Of a DNA stretch of 64,000 nt, positions 52,795 through 61,601 are shown piece after piece. Both the position numbers and the translations under genes were made by a program. Each line of letters starts with the position of its first letter. The first letter of the stretch is position 1. The stretch is from Tropicibacter sp. R16_0 (GTDB lineage Bacteria; Pseudomonadota; Alphaproteobacteria; Rhodobacterales; Rhodobacteraceae): NCBI RefSeq assembly GCF_017743935.1, contig NZ_JAGHRE010000001.1:1-64000 (forward strand), written 5' to 3'. The notes beneath the pieces are model-generated. The model had not been told where the DNA came from and ran no database searches. It worked only from the letters and a program-made list of their open reading frames with translations.

Positions 52795-53678
52795 TCAGGC
52801 TCCTCCGCATATAGGCCCAATTGATGGCGACGACGATGAAAACGCTCGACCCGTTCGACAATCTCGTCGCTGGACACCGCGATCACAAAGGATAGCAGCG
52901 TTTCCAACAAAGCGATGGTCGAAACGGACGAGGGGAAGAATTGCGGCGTGTCGGCGGCAACGACAAAACCGTGATGGGCGTTCAGGATCACCGGGCTCGC
53001 CGGGCTGTCCGAGATGCCGACAACCGTTAGCCCCTGTTCGCGCGCCAGTTTGATCGCCTCGATCACCTCGGTCCGATAGGGGCGGCAAGTCATGGCGATC
53101 AGCACATCCTGCTCATCCGCCCAGGCCAGATCGTCAATTGCTGCTGATCCAGGCCGAGGGATCGCGTGAAACTGCTTCATGCCGGTCGAGGCGAGATAGG
53201 TGAAATTGCGCGCGTTCGAGTTGTTGACGCCGACGCCCAAGGTCAGAACTTGCCGCGAGTTCCAGATGTCAGTCGCGGCCGCCTTTAGGGCTTCTTCGCT
53301 GATGCCGCCAAAGGTCTCTTCGATGTTTCGGATCGCAGCGCCGACCATATCGGCATAAAGCCCACCAAGCTCTCCGGACTTTCCGATGTCCTGCAACCAA
53401 CGGGCGCGATCGGGGAAGGACACGGTTCCGCGTCGAATCGCATCGCGGAACGGCGCGCGAAAATCCTCGTACCCGTCAAAGCCAACTTGCCGAGCCATGC
53501 GAACAAATGTGTTGGGCTTCACATTGGCGGCTTCGGCAATCTCGCGCACGGTCGAAACCCCCACATCTGCAGGGTTTTCCAGCACGTAACGGGCGGCCTT
53601 CTGCGCCTCGGGCGTCAGCGCATCCCATTCCTCGGTCAGCCGGTCCAGAACGATTGATGATACATTTGTGTCATTCAT
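52791..53678 (-). CDS. RpiR family (HTH-SIS) transcriptional regulator
   Basis: This 295-residue regulator has an N-terminal RpiR helix-turn-helix (VREIAEAANVKPNTFVRMARQVGFDGYEDFR) and a C-terminal SIS domain (TLGVGVNNSNARNFTYLASTG) that usually senses a phosphosugar or similar metabolite. I place the start at 53678 because a TACAAATGTG repeat upstream would otherwise be coding; the ORF reaches 53732. It is the first gene of the leftward unit with the Rieske oxygenase and GFA protein, and diverges from the dehydrogenase operon. Confidence 0.88.
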   Translation of the reverse strand: MNDTNVSSIVLDRLTEEWDALTPEAQKAARYVLENPADVGVSTVREIAEAANVKPNTFVRMARQVGFDGYEDFRAPFRDAIRRGTVSFPDRARWLQDIGKSGELGGLYADMVGAAIRNIEETFGGISEEALKAAATDIWNSRQVLTLGVGVNNSNARNFTYLASTGMKQFHAIPRPGSAAIDDLAWADEQDVLIAMTCRPYRTEVIEAIKLAREQGLTVVGISDSPASPVILNAHHGFVVAADTPQFFPSSVSTIALLETLLSFVIAVSSDEIVERVERFHRRRHQLGLYAEEPE

Positions 53679-53699
53679 GATTGACGATGGTACAAATGT
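53662..53699. promoter_or_regulatory. Paired inverted repeat in the divergent RpiR/dehydrogenase promoter
   Basis: ACATTTGT (53662-53669) and ACAAATGT (53692-53699) are perfect inverted repeats spaced 30 bp centre to centre, about three helix turns. One lies at the RpiR start and the other upstream of it. They are likely operator halves for RpiR, governing both divergent units. Confidence 0.55.
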
Positions 53700-53746
53700 G
53701 GAATTAGCCTGTCGAGCAGAATCGTGATGCATGAAGTGGAAAAATC

Positions 53747-56200
53747 ATGTCCGAGAATAAACTGCCGTCGCACGCCCGCGTTGTCATCGTGGGTGGGGGG
53801 GTCATGGGGGTGGGGCTTGCCTATCACCTGGCGCACGAAGGCTGGAGTGACGTCGTCTTGCTGGAGAAGGGAGAGCTCACATCCGGCTCGACCTGGCACG
53901 CAGCCGGTCAAATCACCCATTCGACCAGTTCCTTTGGTCTGGGCAAATGCGTGGACTACAACATCGGGCTCTACTCCGGTGCGCTAGAGGCCGAGACAGG
54001 GCAGGCCGTGACCTGGCATGGTTGCGGTTCGTTCCGCCTGGCCTATACCGAGGATGAGATGGATTGGCTGCGTCATACCTTGTCCGTGGGCCGGTCGCTG
54101 GGCTTCAACATAGAGCTTGTGGGTCCCGAGAAGGTGGCCGAGCTGCACCCGTTCTACAACCTCGACGGGGTTCTGGGTGCGCTCTACACGCCGGATGACG
54201 GCCACGTGGATCCGACCAACGTGACGATGGCGATGGCTGCAGGTGCCCGTGCGCTGGGCGTTAAGATCGTTCGCCGCTGCCGCGCCACAAACATCACCCA
54301 GGCCGACACCGGCGAATGGGTGGTTGAAAGCGAACAGGGCACCATCACCTGCGAGCATGTGGTGAATGCGGGCGGGACCTATGCGCGTCAGATGGGCGAA
54401 TGGTCGGGGCTGCAATTGCCCATGACCTCGATGACGCACCATTATTTTGTCACCGACCCGGTGCCCGAGTTCGAGGGGCTGGACAAGGAACTCCCCGTCA
54501 TCCGCGACGACAAAAAGGTCTCGGGCTACATCCGGATGGAGCAGAAACGCGGCCTGATCGGCATCTATGAAAAGGCCAATCCCAACGCTGTCTGGATCGA
54601 CGAATGCCCTTGGGACTATGAAAACTGGCTGTTCGACGCCGACTATGACCGTGTGATGCCCTGGCTTGAAGAGAGCCTGAACCGCATGCCGATCTTTGCC
54701 GACCTGGGGATTTCCCGCGACGTGCATGGCGCCATTTCGCATCCGCCAGATGGCAACCCGCTGATCGGACCTGCGCCGGGTGTGCGCAACTATTGGTGCT
54801 GCTGCGGCACTCAGATCGGTATCGGCTGGGGGCCGGGCCTGACGCGCGAGCTGGCGCGCTGGATGGTGCACGGGTCCGCCGACATTTCCATGCGCGAATA
54901 CGATCCGCGCCGCTTTGGCAGCTATGCTACCAAGGACTGGCAGGTCACCAAGGCCAAGGAAGACTACTGCCTGCGCCACGAAATCCCCTTCCCGCATTTC
55001 AACCGTCTTGCGGGCCGCCCAATCAAACCCTCGCCGCTGTATGAGCGGCTCAAGGACAAGGGCGCGGTCTATGAAGAGGTCTATGGCCACGAACGCCCTC
55101 GCTGGTTTGCAAAGAACGGTGTCGAGCAGCGTGATCACTACTCGTTCAAGCGCAACGCGGTGCACGATATGGTTGCCGCCGAATGCAAAGCCGTGCGCGA
55201 GGCGGTCGGCATCATGGACATCTCGGCATTCACCAAGGTCGAGGTTGCTGGTCCGGATGCCGAGGCACTGCTGGACCGGCTTGTCGCCAACCGGCTGCCA
55301 CAAAAAGTCGGGGGGATTGCGCTGACCCACATGCTCAACCGCCGGGGCCGGATCGAGCTGGAAACCACCGTCGTGAAGCTGGACGAGGGGCGTTACTATC
55401 TTGTCTGCGCCGCCTTCTTTGAACAGCGCCTTCTGGATCATCTTGAGCAGCAGCGTGATGGCGAAAATGCTGAGATTATCCTGCGCTCCAACGATTGGGC
55501 TGCCCTGTCGCTGAACGGCCCTGCCGCCCGTGACGTGATGGCGGCCTGTACCGATGCGGACCTCACCAACGCCGGATTCAAATGGCTCACCGCGCAAGAG
55601 ATCGAGGTCGCAGGCCACAAGCTTTGGGCCTTCCGTATGTCCTATGCAGGTGAGCTGGGGTGGGAGTTGCACATCCCCCGCGATAGCACCCTGGCTGTTT
55701 ATGATGCGCTTTGGGCCGCAGGTGAGGCGCATGGCATCACCGACTATGGCTCTTTCGCCATGAACTCGCTGCGGATGGAGAAAGGGTTCAAAGGGGCAGG
55801 TGAATTGACCAACGAGGTGACGTTGGCCGAGGCCGATGTGCTGCGCTTTGCCCGGCAGGACAAGGACTATCTGGGCAAGGACAAAACGCTCAATACCGAT
55901 CTGCCCTGGGTCTGCGCCTATCTGGAGATTGAACCCGATGGCGTCGAAGATGGTCATGGGGGTGAGGCCGTGATGCTGGACGGGCAGGTGGTCGGTTCAA
56001 CCGCGTCGGTCGCTTACGGGCACACCGTCGGCAAGATCCTGGCCTTTGCATACGTCAAACCGCACGCCAACCAACCCGGTGCCAAGGTTGAGGTCATCGT
56101 TGCGGGCAAACCCCGCAAGGGCCGCATCCTGGGCGAACCGGCTTACGACCCGCAAAGCCTGTTGCCGCGCACGGATGCCACCAAGGTGGCCGCAGAATGA
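53747..56200 (+). CDS. Dimethylglycine/sarcosine dehydrogenase-like flavoprotein with folate domain
   Basis: This 817-residue two-domain enzyme has an N-terminal FAD oxidoreductase (VVIVGGGVMGVGLAYHLA), with the His of the SGSTWHAAGQ motif as the probable covalent flavin site. The C-terminal aminomethyltransferase domain (GPAARDVMAAC, SYAGELGWELHIPRD, NSLRMEKGFKGAG) binds tetrahydrofolate. Such enzymes remove N-methyl groups and pass the one-carbon unit to folate, with electrons going to ETF. It heads the rightward operon and should act after the Rieske oxygenase on the demethylated amine. Confidence 0.9.
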   Translation: MSENKLPSHARVVIVGGGVMGVGLAYHLAHEGWSDVVLLEKGELTSGSTWHAAGQITHSTSSFGLGKCVDYNIGLYSGALEAETGQAVTWHGCGSFRLAYTEDEMDWLRHTLSVGRSLGFNIELVGPEKVAELHPFYNLDGVLGALYTPDDGHVDPTNVTMAMAAGARALGVKIVRRCRATNITQADTGEWVVESEQGTITCEHVVNAGGTYARQMGEWSGLQLPMTSMTHHYFVTDPVPEFEGLDKELPVIRDDKKVSGYIRMEQKRGLIGIYEKANPNAVWIDECPWDYENWLFDADYDRVMPWLEESLNRMPIFADLGISRDVHGAISHPPDGNPLIGPAPGVRNYWCCCGTQIGIGWGPGLTRELARWMVHGSADISMREYDPRRFGSYATKDWQVTKAKEDYCLRHEIPFPHFNRLAGRPIKPSPLYERLKDKGAVYEEVYGHERPRWFAKNGVEQRDHYSFKRNAVHDMVAAECKAVREAVGIMDISAFTKVEVAGPDAEALLDRLVANRLPQKVGGIALTHMLNRRGRIELETTVVKLDEGRYYLVCAAFFEQRLLDHLEQQRDGENAEIILRSNDWAALSLNGPAARDVMAACTDADLTNAGFKWLTAQEIEVAGHKLWAFRMSYAGELGWELHIPRDSTLAVYDALWAAGEAHGITDYGSFAMNSLRMEKGFKGAGELTNEVTLAEADVLRFARQDKDYLGKDKTLNTDLPWVCAYLEIEPDGVEDGHGGEAVMLDGQVVGSTASVAYGHTVGKILAFAYVKPHANQPGAKVEVIVAGKPRKGRILGEPAYDPQSLLPRTDATKVAAE

Positions 56201-56247
56201 CCGAGGCTCTTCACCCTTTTGCAAATACTCCGGGGGGAGCCAAAGGC

Positions 56248-56264
56248 GGGGGGCAGCGCCCCCC
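56248..56264 (+). other. G/C hairpin between the dehydrogenase genes
   Basis: GGGGGGC and GCCCCCC form a 7-bp stem around AGC in the 89-bp gap before the MDR gene. No T-run follows. Such CTCCGGGGGGAG/G-rich intergenic elements are common in roseobacters; it may lower transcription of the downstream genes. Confidence 0.45.
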
Positions 56265-56289
56265 CTCTCACCTTGAAAGGACACAAGAC

Positions 56290-57372
56290 ATGACCATTCC
56301 CGCAACGATGAAGGCCATGGTGCTGACCGGACACGGCGATCTGGACAAATACGAATGGCATGAAGATTGGCCCACGCCGCAGGCAGGTCCGATGGAGGTG
56401 GTGATCAAGGTCGGGGCCTGTGGCCTCAACAACACCGACGTGAACACCCGCACGGGCTGGTATTCCAAGGCGGTGGACGAGGCCACAACCGGCGGCGCCT
56501 ATGATGAAGTCGACGACGAAGATAGCACCTGGGGCGGCGCGCCGCTGACGTTTCCCCGAATTCAGGGAGCAGATGCCGTCGGCGAGGTTGTCGCGGTTGG
56601 AGAGGGCGCCGATCCGGGCCTGATTGGCAAACGCGTCATGGTGGCAGGCTGGCTGCGCGACTGGGATGAGCCGATGAACCGCGACAAGGCGGGATACTTT
56701 GGCTCGGAATGCGATGGTGGCTATGCCGAATACACCAAAGCCGACGTTCGCGGGATCGCGCCAATCGACTGCGATCTCAGCGACGCCGAACTGGCCACCT
56801 TCATCTGCTCTTACGTCACGGCCGAGGGCATGGTGGATCGCGCCGACGTGGGGCCGGGCGACACCGTTTTGATACCCGGCGCATCGGGTGGCGTTGGCGG
56901 TGCCCTGATCCAACTTGCCAAATTGCGCGGTGCCCGCACCATTGCAATGGCGTCCGAGGCCAAACATGCCGAGGTCGCGGAATTGGGTCCGGACATGATC
57001 CTGCCCCGAGACCCCGGAAATCTGCGCAAGGCGCTCAAAGGTGAAAAGATCACTGTGGTTGCCGACGTGGTCGGGGGTGACAACTTTGGCAAGTTGATCG
57101 ACGTCCTTGAACGCGGCGGGCGCTATACATGCTCAGGCGCCATCGCTGGCCCGCTAGTCGAGCTGGACTTGCGTACCTTCTATCTGCGCGACCTGACTTT
57201 CACGGGCTCGACCGTCAATCGACCGGAAAACTTCACCGATGTCGTGAAATTTATAGAGGATGGCAAGATCAAGCCAGCTTTGGCCGCGACCTACCCCCTT
57301 AATCAACTACGAGAGGCCCAGCAGGCCTTTATCAGCAAAACCCACACTGGAAACATCGTAGTGATCCCATGA
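56290..57372 (+). CDS. MDR family (quinone oxidoreductase/alcohol dehydrogenase-like) enzyme
   Basis: This 360-residue medium-chain dehydrogenase/reductase has the GroES-like part ([16 protein letters not shown]) without the structural-zinc cysteine cluster. A Rossmann domain with [20 protein letters not shown] follows. It reduces or oxidises an alcohol, aldehyde or enone with NAD(P)H. GAAAGGACAC before the ATG at 56290 supports this start. Its stop overlaps the DddQ-type gene by 4 nt (ATGA). In this operon it may act on an unsaturated or carbonyl product of the lyase or enolase-type steps. Confidence 0.85.
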   Translation: MTIPATMKAMVLTGHGDLDKYEWHEDWPTPQAGPMEVVIKVGACGLNNTDVNTRTGWYSKAVDEATTGGAYDEVDDEDSTWGGAPLTFPRIQGADAVGEVVAVGEGADPGLIGKRVMVAGWLRDWDEPMNRDKAGYFGSECDGGYAEYTKADVRGIAPIDCDLSDAELATFICSYVTAEGMVDRADVGPGDTVLIPGASGGVGGALIQLAKLRGARTIAMASEAKHAEVAELGPDMILPRDPGNLRKALKGEKITVVADVVGGDNFGKLIDVLERGGRYTCSGAIAGPLVELDLRTFYLRDLTFTGSTVNRPENFTDVVKFIEDGKIKPALAATYPLNQLREAQQAFISKTHTGNIVVIP

Positions 57373-57947
57373 CCCTCGACGCTGTCCTTGAAGCCGCCCG
57401 GCAATTGCATGCCGCGCACCCAGATCTGAACGAGTTTGCCCCCTGGCCGGATGATCTGACCCCATCCGGCCTGCAACCGCGTGCCATTCCCGCCTCTGAT
57501 TTGGTCGCGAATTTACCGTTGCCGGGAACACAGGAAACAGATGCCTTGGTACAGGCGGTCAAGGCGGCCACAGATCTGGCAAGCTGGAAACGCACCTACA
57601 CCGAAGAGGAAGTCGGCGCCGATTTCCGCAATCGTTATGGCTATTTCGAACTCTTCGGGCCCACCGGTCATTTCCACTCAAACCAACTGCGCGGCTACAT
57701 CGGCTTTTGGGGAGAGGGACTGAGCTATGACTGGCACAGTCACGAGGCCGAGGAGTTGTACCTCAACATCGCGGGCGAGGCGACATTCTACGCTGATGAG
57801 GATCAAGCAATCGTCCAGGCGGGCGAAACGCGCGCCCATACCAGCTGGCAAAGCCACGCGATGGTGACAAACAACCAGCCCATACTGACCTTCGTGCTCT
57901 GGCGTGGGGCAGGTATGGCGGGTTTGCCGTTGATGGATGCCGCATGA
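57369..57947 (+). CDS. dddQ: DddQ-type cupin (DMSP lyase family)
   Basis: The 192-residue protein matches the cupin DMSP lyase family, best the DddQ type, which splits dimethylsulfoniopropionate into acrylate and dimethyl sulfide. The full HxHxxxExY...H set is present: His123, His125, Glu129, Tyr131 (in [10 protein letters not shown]) and His163, with Tyr120 before them. The Tyr131-His163 spacing of 32 equals that in DddW and DddK. The [14 protein letters not shown] and VLWRGAG segments are also typical. It is coupled by ATGA overlaps on both sides, so it belongs to the betaine-type operon. Confidence 0.85.
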   Translation: MTLDAVLEAARQLHAAHPDLNEFAPWPDDLTPSGLQPRAIPASDLVANLPLPGTQETDALVQAVKAATDLASWKRTYTEEEVGADFRNRYGYFELFGPTGHFHSNQLRGYIGFWGEGLSYDWHSHEAEELYLNIAGEATFYADEDQAIVQAGETRAHTSWQSHAMVTNNQPILTFVLWRGAGMAGLPLMDAA

Positions 57948-59050
57948 AAATCACTCGCATCCGCGTCTTTCAAACCGATCTGCCTTATGTGGGCGGCGCC
58001 TATGTCTGGGGTGCTGGCAATGCGATCAAAGTTGCGCGCGCCTCGGTCGTGGTGATCGATACGGATGCGGGCTTGCAGGGCTGTGGTGAGTTCACACCCT
58101 GCGGTGAGAACTACATGGTAGCGCACTCCGAAGGGGTGCCTGCACTCGCCCGTCTGATCGCGCCGCATCTGCTGGGCGAGGACCCGTGCAACGTGGCCCG
58201 GATCGAGCAGGTCATGGACCATCTGGTGCAGGGACACGGCTACGCCAAATCGGCGTTTGATGCGGCCTGTTGGGATCTTCTGGGGCAGTCGTTGAATGCG
58301 CCCCTTTGGGCAGTGTGGGGCGGCAAGCTGACGGATGGTGCGCCCATGTACCGGGTGGCGCCACAGAAAGGCACCGAAGAGACCATTGCCGAGATGGAGG
58401 GCTATCGCTCACAAGGCTATCGCCAGTTTCAGATCAAGGTGGGCGGTGATTGGGCTGCCGATATCGACCGTATCCGGTCTACCGTGCCGTTGCTGAAACC
58501 GGGCGAAAAGGCGATGGCGGACGCCAACCAAGGCTGGCGCGTCGACAATGCGATCCGCGTGGCGCGCGCGACCAGTGACCTGGACTACATCCTGGAACAA
58601 CCTTGCCGCACCTACGCTGAATGCCTGCAGGTCCGCGCCCGGACCGACCTGCCGATGAAGCTGGATGAATGCGTGACCGGCATGGCTGTGGCGCAGCAGA
58701 TCGTGGCAGATCGCGCGGCAGAGCTTGTGTGCCTCAAGATCTCGAACCTTGGTGGCCTGTCCAAAGCCCGTCGCGTGCGCGATTACCTTGTCGAGAACCG
58801 CATTCCGGTGGTGGCCGAAGACACCTGGGGCGGTGAGATCACAAGCGCCGCACTTGCTCATTTCGCGGCCACCACGCCGACCGAGTATCTGCACAACACC
58901 ACCGATCTGATGAACTACAACACGCGATCAACCGGCATCGGCGGGCCAGAGGCACGCGATGGCAAGCTCTATGCCACCGACGCGCCGGGTCTTGGTGTTG
59001 CCGCTGATTTCGACAGTCTCGGCACACCGGTAGAGGAGTTTGTCCAATGA
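57944..59050 (+). CDS. Enolase superfamily enzyme 1 (mandelate racemase/MLE type)
   Basis: This 368-residue enzyme has an N-terminal capping domain and a TIM barrel with a complete catalytic set: Lys165 (QIKVGG), metal ligands Asp193 (MADANQGW), Glu218 (LEQPC) and Asp241 (KLDEC), and Lys265 (LKISNLGG). Lysines on both faces mark the muconate-lactonising subgroup, including hydroxyproline betaine epimerase and cis-3-hydroxyproline dehydratase. It shares MKITRI with its two downstream paralogues. Its ends overlap the dddQ-type and small-cupin genes by 4 nt each. The exact substrate is unknown. Confidence 0.88.
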   Translation: MKITRIRVFQTDLPYVGGAYVWGAGNAIKVARASVVVIDTDAGLQGCGEFTPCGENYMVAHSEGVPALARLIAPHLLGEDPCNVARIEQVMDHLVQGHGYAKSAFDAACWDLLGQSLNAPLWAVWGGKLTDGAPMYRVAPQKGTEETIAEMEGYRSQGYRQFQIKVGGDWAADIDRIRSTVPLLKPGEKAMADANQGWRVDNAIRVARATSDLDYILEQPCRTYAECLQVRARTDLPMKLDECVTGMAVAQQIVADRAAELVCLKISNLGGLSKARRVRDYLVENRIPVVAEDTWGGEITSAALAHFAATTPTEYLHNTTDLMNYNTRSTGIGGPEARDGKLYATDAPGLGVAADFDSLGTPVEEFVQ

Positions 59051-59331
59051 CAGAGCAAGCCAAAGCCACCCAGATGATCGACGACGACCGGGTTCGGGTC
59101 ACTCGGTTCGATTTCGCGCCTGGAGCCGAGACCGGCTGGCACCGTCACGCGATGGATTACGTCATCACAGCCGTCACCGACTGCCACATGCGGTTGGAAC
59201 TGCCCGACGGCACGACAAACGAAGTCACTGTCCCTGCAGGCACCTCATATCGCCGCGACGAAGGTGTCGAGCACAATGTCATCAACGCCTCGGATCAGCC
59301 GATGAGCTTTGTTGAAGTGGAATTGAAATGA
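59047..59331 (+). CDS. Small single-domain cupin
   Basis: This 94-residue protein is a minimal cupin: GAETGWHRHAMDYVITA gives the first metal motif (two His) and YRRDEGVEHNVIN the second (His). It could be a metal-dependent isomerase, a lyase or a sensing protein. It lies between the first and second enolase-type genes with ATGA overlaps at both ends, so its product is made with theirs. Nothing more specific can be said. Confidence 0.8.
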   Translation: MTEQAKATQMIDDDRVRVTRFDFAPGAETGWHRHAMDYVITAVTDCHMRLELPDGTTNEVTVPAGTSYRRDEGVEHNVINASDQPMSFVEVELK

Positions 59332-60437
59332 AAATCACCCGCATCACGGTCTATCACGTCGACCTGCCGCTCGAGCATCCTTATTGGCTTTCAGGCGGAC
59401 GGCTCAAGTTCGAAGTATTGGATGCCACGCTGGTCAAGCTTGAAACCGACGAGGGGCTTGTTGGATGGGGCGAGGGCACGCCGTGGGGTCACACCTACGT
59501 GCCCGCCCATGGACCGGGAATCCGCGCCGGGATCGAAACCATGGCACCCTTCATCCTTGGTCTCGACCCGCGCCGTGTTCTAGTGGTGGAGCGTGCGATG
59601 GATCTGGCGCTGCCGGGGCATCTCTATGCCAAATCCCCCATCGACATGGCGTGCTGGGACATCGCGGGGCAGGCGGCGGGCCTGCCGATTGCTGACTTGA
59701 TGGGCGGTGGGTCTCGAACTCCGCGTCCGATCGCCTCCTCAGTCGGTGCAAAGACGGCGGCCGAGACCCGCGCCGTCGTCGACCGCTATCGCCAGCGCGG
59801 CTATGTCGCCCATTCCGTCAAGATCGGTGGCGACGTCGAACGCGACATCGAACGCGTCCGCGATATGGAAGACATCCGCCGCCCCGGTGAGATCGTTCTT
59901 TATGACGTCAACCGTGGCTGGACCCGGCAGCAGGCCCTGCGTGTGATGCGCGCGACCGAAGACCTGCACGTGATGTTCGAACAACCCGGGGAAAGTCTGG
60001 ATGACATTGCTGCCATCCGGGCGCTGCATTCCGCGCCTGTCAGCGTCGACGAAAGCCTTGTCACCCTGCAAGACGCGGCCCGCATCGCCCGCGATGGTCT
60101 GGCCGAAGTGTTTGGTATCAAGCTCAACCGCGTGGGTGGACTGACCAAAGCCGCCCGCATGCGCGACATTGCCCTGGCGCATGGCATCGACATGTTTGTC
60201 ATGGCTACCGGCGGCTCGGTCTTGGCGGACACCGAAGCGCTCCATCTGTCGGCCACTATTCCCGATGCCAACTGTCATGCGGTTTGGGCCTGTCAGGACA
60301 TGCTGACGCTCGACATCGCTGGCGGTCGCGGCCCCCGCAACATCGACGGCCACCTCCATCTTCCTGAAACACCTGGTCTTGGCGTGTCTCCGGACGAAGA
60401 CGCCCTGGGCAACCCGGTGGCGGTCTACACGTCATGA
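59328..60437 (+). CDS. Enolase superfamily enzyme 2 (mandelate racemase/MLE type)
   Basis: This is the 369-residue paralogue of the previous enolase-type enzyme. Its catalytic residues fall at the same numbers: Lys165 (SVKIGG), Asp193 (YDVNRGW), Glu218 (FEQPG), Asp241 (VDESL) and Lys265 (IKLNRVGG). The 20s capping loop (EHPYWLSGGRLKF) differs strongly from enzymes 1 and 3, so specificity differs. It overlaps both neighbours by 4 nt. Confidence 0.88.
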   Translation: MKITRITVYHVDLPLEHPYWLSGGRLKFEVLDATLVKLETDEGLVGWGEGTPWGHTYVPAHGPGIRAGIETMAPFILGLDPRRVLVVERAMDLALPGHLYAKSPIDMACWDIAGQAAGLPIADLMGGGSRTPRPIASSVGAKTAAETRAVVDRYRQRGYVAHSVKIGGDVERDIERVRDMEDIRRPGEIVLYDVNRGWTRQQALRVMRATEDLHVMFEQPGESLDDIAAIRALHSAPVSVDESLVTLQDAARIARDGLAEVFGIKLNRVGGLTKAARMRDIALAHGIDMFVMATGGSVLADTEALHLSATIPDANCHAVWACQDMLTLDIAGGRGPRNIDGHLHLPETPGLGVSPDEDALGNPVAVYTS

Positions 60438-61537
60438 AACTCACGCGCATCTCTCTGTGGCACGTCCCGCTGACCAGCCACACCGCTTATTACATGGCTG
60501 ACGGCAAAACCTGCGACACGGTTGAAACGGTGGTCGTGGCCCTTGAAACCGACACTGGTCTGACCGGGTGGGGAGAGGTCTGCCCGATCCCCCACTACCT
60601 GCCCGCCTACGCCCGGGGCGTGGCCCCCGCTGTGCAAGAGATGGCTCCGGTTCTGCTCGGCGCTGATCCTGTCGGACCCGAGGCCCTGATGACCAAGCTC
60701 GACAAACACCTGCAAGGGCACGTCTATGCCAAATCGGCGCTCGACATCGCGCTGTGGGATCTGACCGGGCAAGCCGCCAATCTGCCGCTTCATGCACTTC
60801 TTGGTGGGCGCCGCGCCGAGACGATGCCGCTCTATCATTCGATCACCTGCGTCGCGCCCGATGAAATGGCCCGCATCGCCCAGACCGCTTATCAGTCAGG
60901 TATGCGCCAGTTTCAGGTAAAGCTGGGTGCAGACGGGGATTGGCAAGCCGATGTGGCCCGCTTGCGCAAAGTACGCGAAGCGGTCGGTGATGGGCCGCTG
61001 GTTTATGGCGATTGGAATTGCGGTGCAACCTCGCTGGATGCCTCTCGCGTGGGGCGCGCGGTGGCCGATCTGGACATTATGCTCGAACAACCCTGCGCCA
61101 CCATCGAAGATTGCGCCCGGGTTCGGGATGCCACGGGCCTGCCGATGAAACTCGACGAAAACGCTCATGACACGGCCAGCCTGTTGGCAGGTCACGCGCA
61201 GGGCTGCATGGATGCGGTGGCGCTGAAGTTGTCCAAGTTCGGCGGTCTCTCGGCCACGCGCCGTGCCCGCGACCTGTGCCTGCACCTGGGCGCCAAGATG
61301 TGCATCGAAGACACCTGGGGCTCGGACATCACCACGGCCGCGCTACTCCATTTGGGCGCGTCGACTGACCCTGCGCGCGTTCTGAACGTCTGCGATCTGT
61401 CGGGCTATGTGGCCCCGCGGCTCGCCCCTGATGGTCCAACGCGCGACCAAGGTCGCATCGCGCCTCCGGATGGCCCCGGTCTTGGCATTCAACCTGACAA
61501 AGATGTGCTCGGCCCGCCCGATCTCGTTCTTGACTGA
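60434..61537 (+). CDS. Enolase superfamily enzyme 3 (mandelate racemase/MLE type)
   Basis: This 367-residue member is the third in tandem. Its residues are Lys163 (QVKLG), Asp193 (YGDWNCG), Glu218 (LEQPC), Asp241 (KLDEN) and Lys265 (LKLSKFGG). The capping loop HTAYYMADGKTCDTV is unlike those of the other two. It starts within the stop of enzyme 2 and is followed 64 bp later by the aminotransferase. A chain of racemase, dehydratase or epimerase steps on one scaffold is the simplest reading. Confidence 0.88.
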   Translation: MKLTRISLWHVPLTSHTAYYMADGKTCDTVETVVVALETDTGLTGWGEVCPIPHYLPAYARGVAPAVQEMAPVLLGADPVGPEALMTKLDKHLQGHVYAKSALDIALWDLTGQAANLPLHALLGGRRAETMPLYHSITCVAPDEMARIAQTAYQSGMRQFQVKLGADGDWQADVARLRKVREAVGDGPLVYGDWNCGATSLDASRVGRAVADLDIMLEQPCATIEDCARVRDATGLPMKLDENAHDTASLLAGHAQGCMDAVALKLSKFGGLSATRRARDLCLHLGAKMCIEDTWGSDITTAALLHLGASTDPARVLNVCDLSGYVAPRLAPDGPTRDQGRIAPPDGPGLGIQPDKDVLGPPDLVLD

Positions 61538-61601
61538 TTTTTGACTTTCTGGTCAAAATTTTCAAAACCCAAGGAATCCCCTACGGCAAAGGATCACAGC
61601 C

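Noticed and set aside
53984-55957. Reverse-strand frame of 657 codons opposite the dehydrogenase-like gene
   Set aside because: It is the antisense shadow of a well-supported flavoprotein; there is no recognisable domain and no ribosome site.
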